A DNA stretch of 64,000 bases from Ziziphus jujuba. Taxonomy: Eukaryota > Streptophyta > Magnoliopsida > Rosales > Rhamnaceae. Positions within the stretch are counted from its first letter, which is position 1, and each line of letters starts with the position of its first letter. Below are positions 63,444-64,000 of this stretch, in pieces. The translations under genes were made by a program, and so were the position numbers. The stretch lies in NCBI RefSeq assembly GCF_031755915.1, contig NC_083382.1, forward strand, positions 9,238,001-9,302,000, in the 5' to 3' direction. The notes under the pieces are model-generated. The model was not told the origin of the DNA. It made no database searches and was given only the letters and a program-made list of their open reading frames with translations.

Positions 63444-64000
63444 ACCTTCTCTAACTAGTTTAAATCTTTTAACTGGTTATTTGATGCTGAGATAAAATCA
63501 GATTGATTAAAAAAATAAAAAAACAAAACTCATTTTTGTTGTTTAAATATTTTCACTGCTTATTTGATGATGGAAGAAAATCAAATTGTTAAAAACCATG
63601 GTTTTTTTGAAAGAAAAAAAAAATGGGGTATTAGGCGACGCATAATACTGCTTATGCGTCGCCTAAACCCTAAATTAAAAAAAAAAAAAAAAAAAAACCC
63701 TCTCTTTATATTGTTTCAATATCTTCACTGGTTATTTCATGCTCAACTAAAATCCAATTGTTAAAAATGAAGGTTTAAAAAATATATATATATAGGGTAT
63801 TAGGCGACGCATAAGAATGATTATGCGTCGCCTATTACTAAAATTCAAACAAAAAAAAACTCTCTTTATCTTGTTTAAATATCTTCACTGGTTATTTGAT
63901 GCTCCAACAAAATCAAATTGTTAAAAATGAAGGTTTAAAAAAAATATATATAGGGTATTAGGCGACGCATAAGCAGGATTATGCGTCGCCTATTACTAAA

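Larger units (their letters stand above)
1..64000 (+). repeat. Satellite DNA array filling the window
   Basis: Every part of the window consists of copies of five related A+T-rich subunits (A, B, C0, C, D), all in the same orientation. Each carries a version of the core TTTAAATATYTTCACTGG, then TTATTTGATGCT, then AAAATCAAATTGTTAAA. Hairpin palindromes built on GGCGACGCATAA sit between many cores. I saw no unrelated insertion, no transposase-like or other credible reading frame and no RNA gene. The only open frames are 60-76 codons long, recur with the repeats, and are mostly poly-lysine or poly-phenylalanine from the A-runs. Layered repeats (subunit, 340/506/670-bp HOR, 1.2-7.3 kb super-repeat) are typical of nuclear satellites that evolve by unequal exchange. 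The host species and chromosomal site cannot be told from the sequence. Confidence 0.97.
63095..64000 (+). repeat. Right-hand array end of window
   Basis: The segment holds D, an A/B hybrid subunit, C0, C, D, A and the start of B, and the array runs off the right edge inside the B hairpin. Nothing unrelated is present. The hairpin near 63811 carries AAGAATGATT in its loop instead of AAGCATGATT. Confidence 0.85.

Noticed and set aside
478..63764. About 70 open reading frames of 60-76 codons on both strands
   Set aside because: All recur with the repeat units, run through A-runs to give poly-lysine or poly-phenylalanine, change frame with A-run length, and have no recognisable domain. They are by-products of the satellite.
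1..64000. CRISPR array (regularly spaced palindromic repeats)
   Set aside because: The intervals between hairpins are homologous to each other, are 150-340 bp long, and there are no cas genes. This is a satellite with hairpins, not repeats with unique spacers.
1..64000. AT-rich mitochondrial DNA with G+C clusters or double-hairpin elements
   Set aside because: Hairpins in A+T-rich DNA recall fungal or algal mitochondrial G+C clusters, but 64 kb of ordered HORs without any gene fits nuclear satellite better. I could not exclude it absolutely.
1..64000. CENP-B box or other known centromere protein site
   Set aside because: I saw no sequence resembling the CENP-B box core in any subunit.

Overview
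The whole 64 kb window is one uninterrupted tandem-repeat (satellite DNA) array. I found no believable protein-coding gene, no tRNA or rRNA, and no stretch of unrelated inserted sequence. Base composition is very A+T rich (by eye about four-fifths), with A-runs always on the + strand, (TA)n steps, and G+C concentrated in short hairpin-forming palindromes. All repeats run in one orientation. This fits nuclear heterochromatin of a eukaryote. A 13-nt match to the plant-type telomere repeat (CCCTAAA) in one subunit class suggests a plant, but weakly. I cannot name the species or match the satellite to a known family.

The basic building block is an A+T-rich core of about 80-85 bp, typified by TTTAAATATTTTCACTGG followed by TTATTTGATGCT and AAAATCAAATTGTTAAA. 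Five diverged versions (here called A, B, C0, C, D) form a higher-order repeat (HOR) of about 665-670 bp in the order A-B-C0-C-D. A hairpin cassette (GGCGACGCATAA stem) precedes A, B and D but not C0 or C. Hairpin spacing in a full HOR is about 158, 340 and 170 bp. Shortened HORs of about 506 bp (B-C0-C-D or A-B-C0-C) and 340-350 bp (B-C0-C) also occur, so all forms approximate 2, 3 or 4 units of about 168 bp, close to a nucleosome repeat.

Layout: 1-6959 mixed 670/506-bp HORs (block P); 6960-27941 three tandem copies of a 6.4-7.3 kb super-repeat (Q1, Q2, Q3); 27942-39128 a rearranged second version of P with a local 1338-bp duplication; 39129-41474 two 1173-bp super-repeats; 41475-53635 mixed HORs; 53636-57430 a 1364-bp super-repeat (nearly three copies); 57431-61023 mixed, more divergent HORs; 61024-63094 six tandem 342-354-bp short HORs; 63095-64000 more full HORs with an A/B hybrid subunit. 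The window starts and ends inside the array.

Nothing here looks like a set of cooperating genes. The interest is structural: a dense, regularly spaced series of dyad-symmetric hairpins, a D-hairpin sub-family whose loop appears flipped, and layered segmental duplications recording unequal exchange. A centromeric, pericentromeric or subtelomeric role is plausible but is inference only.
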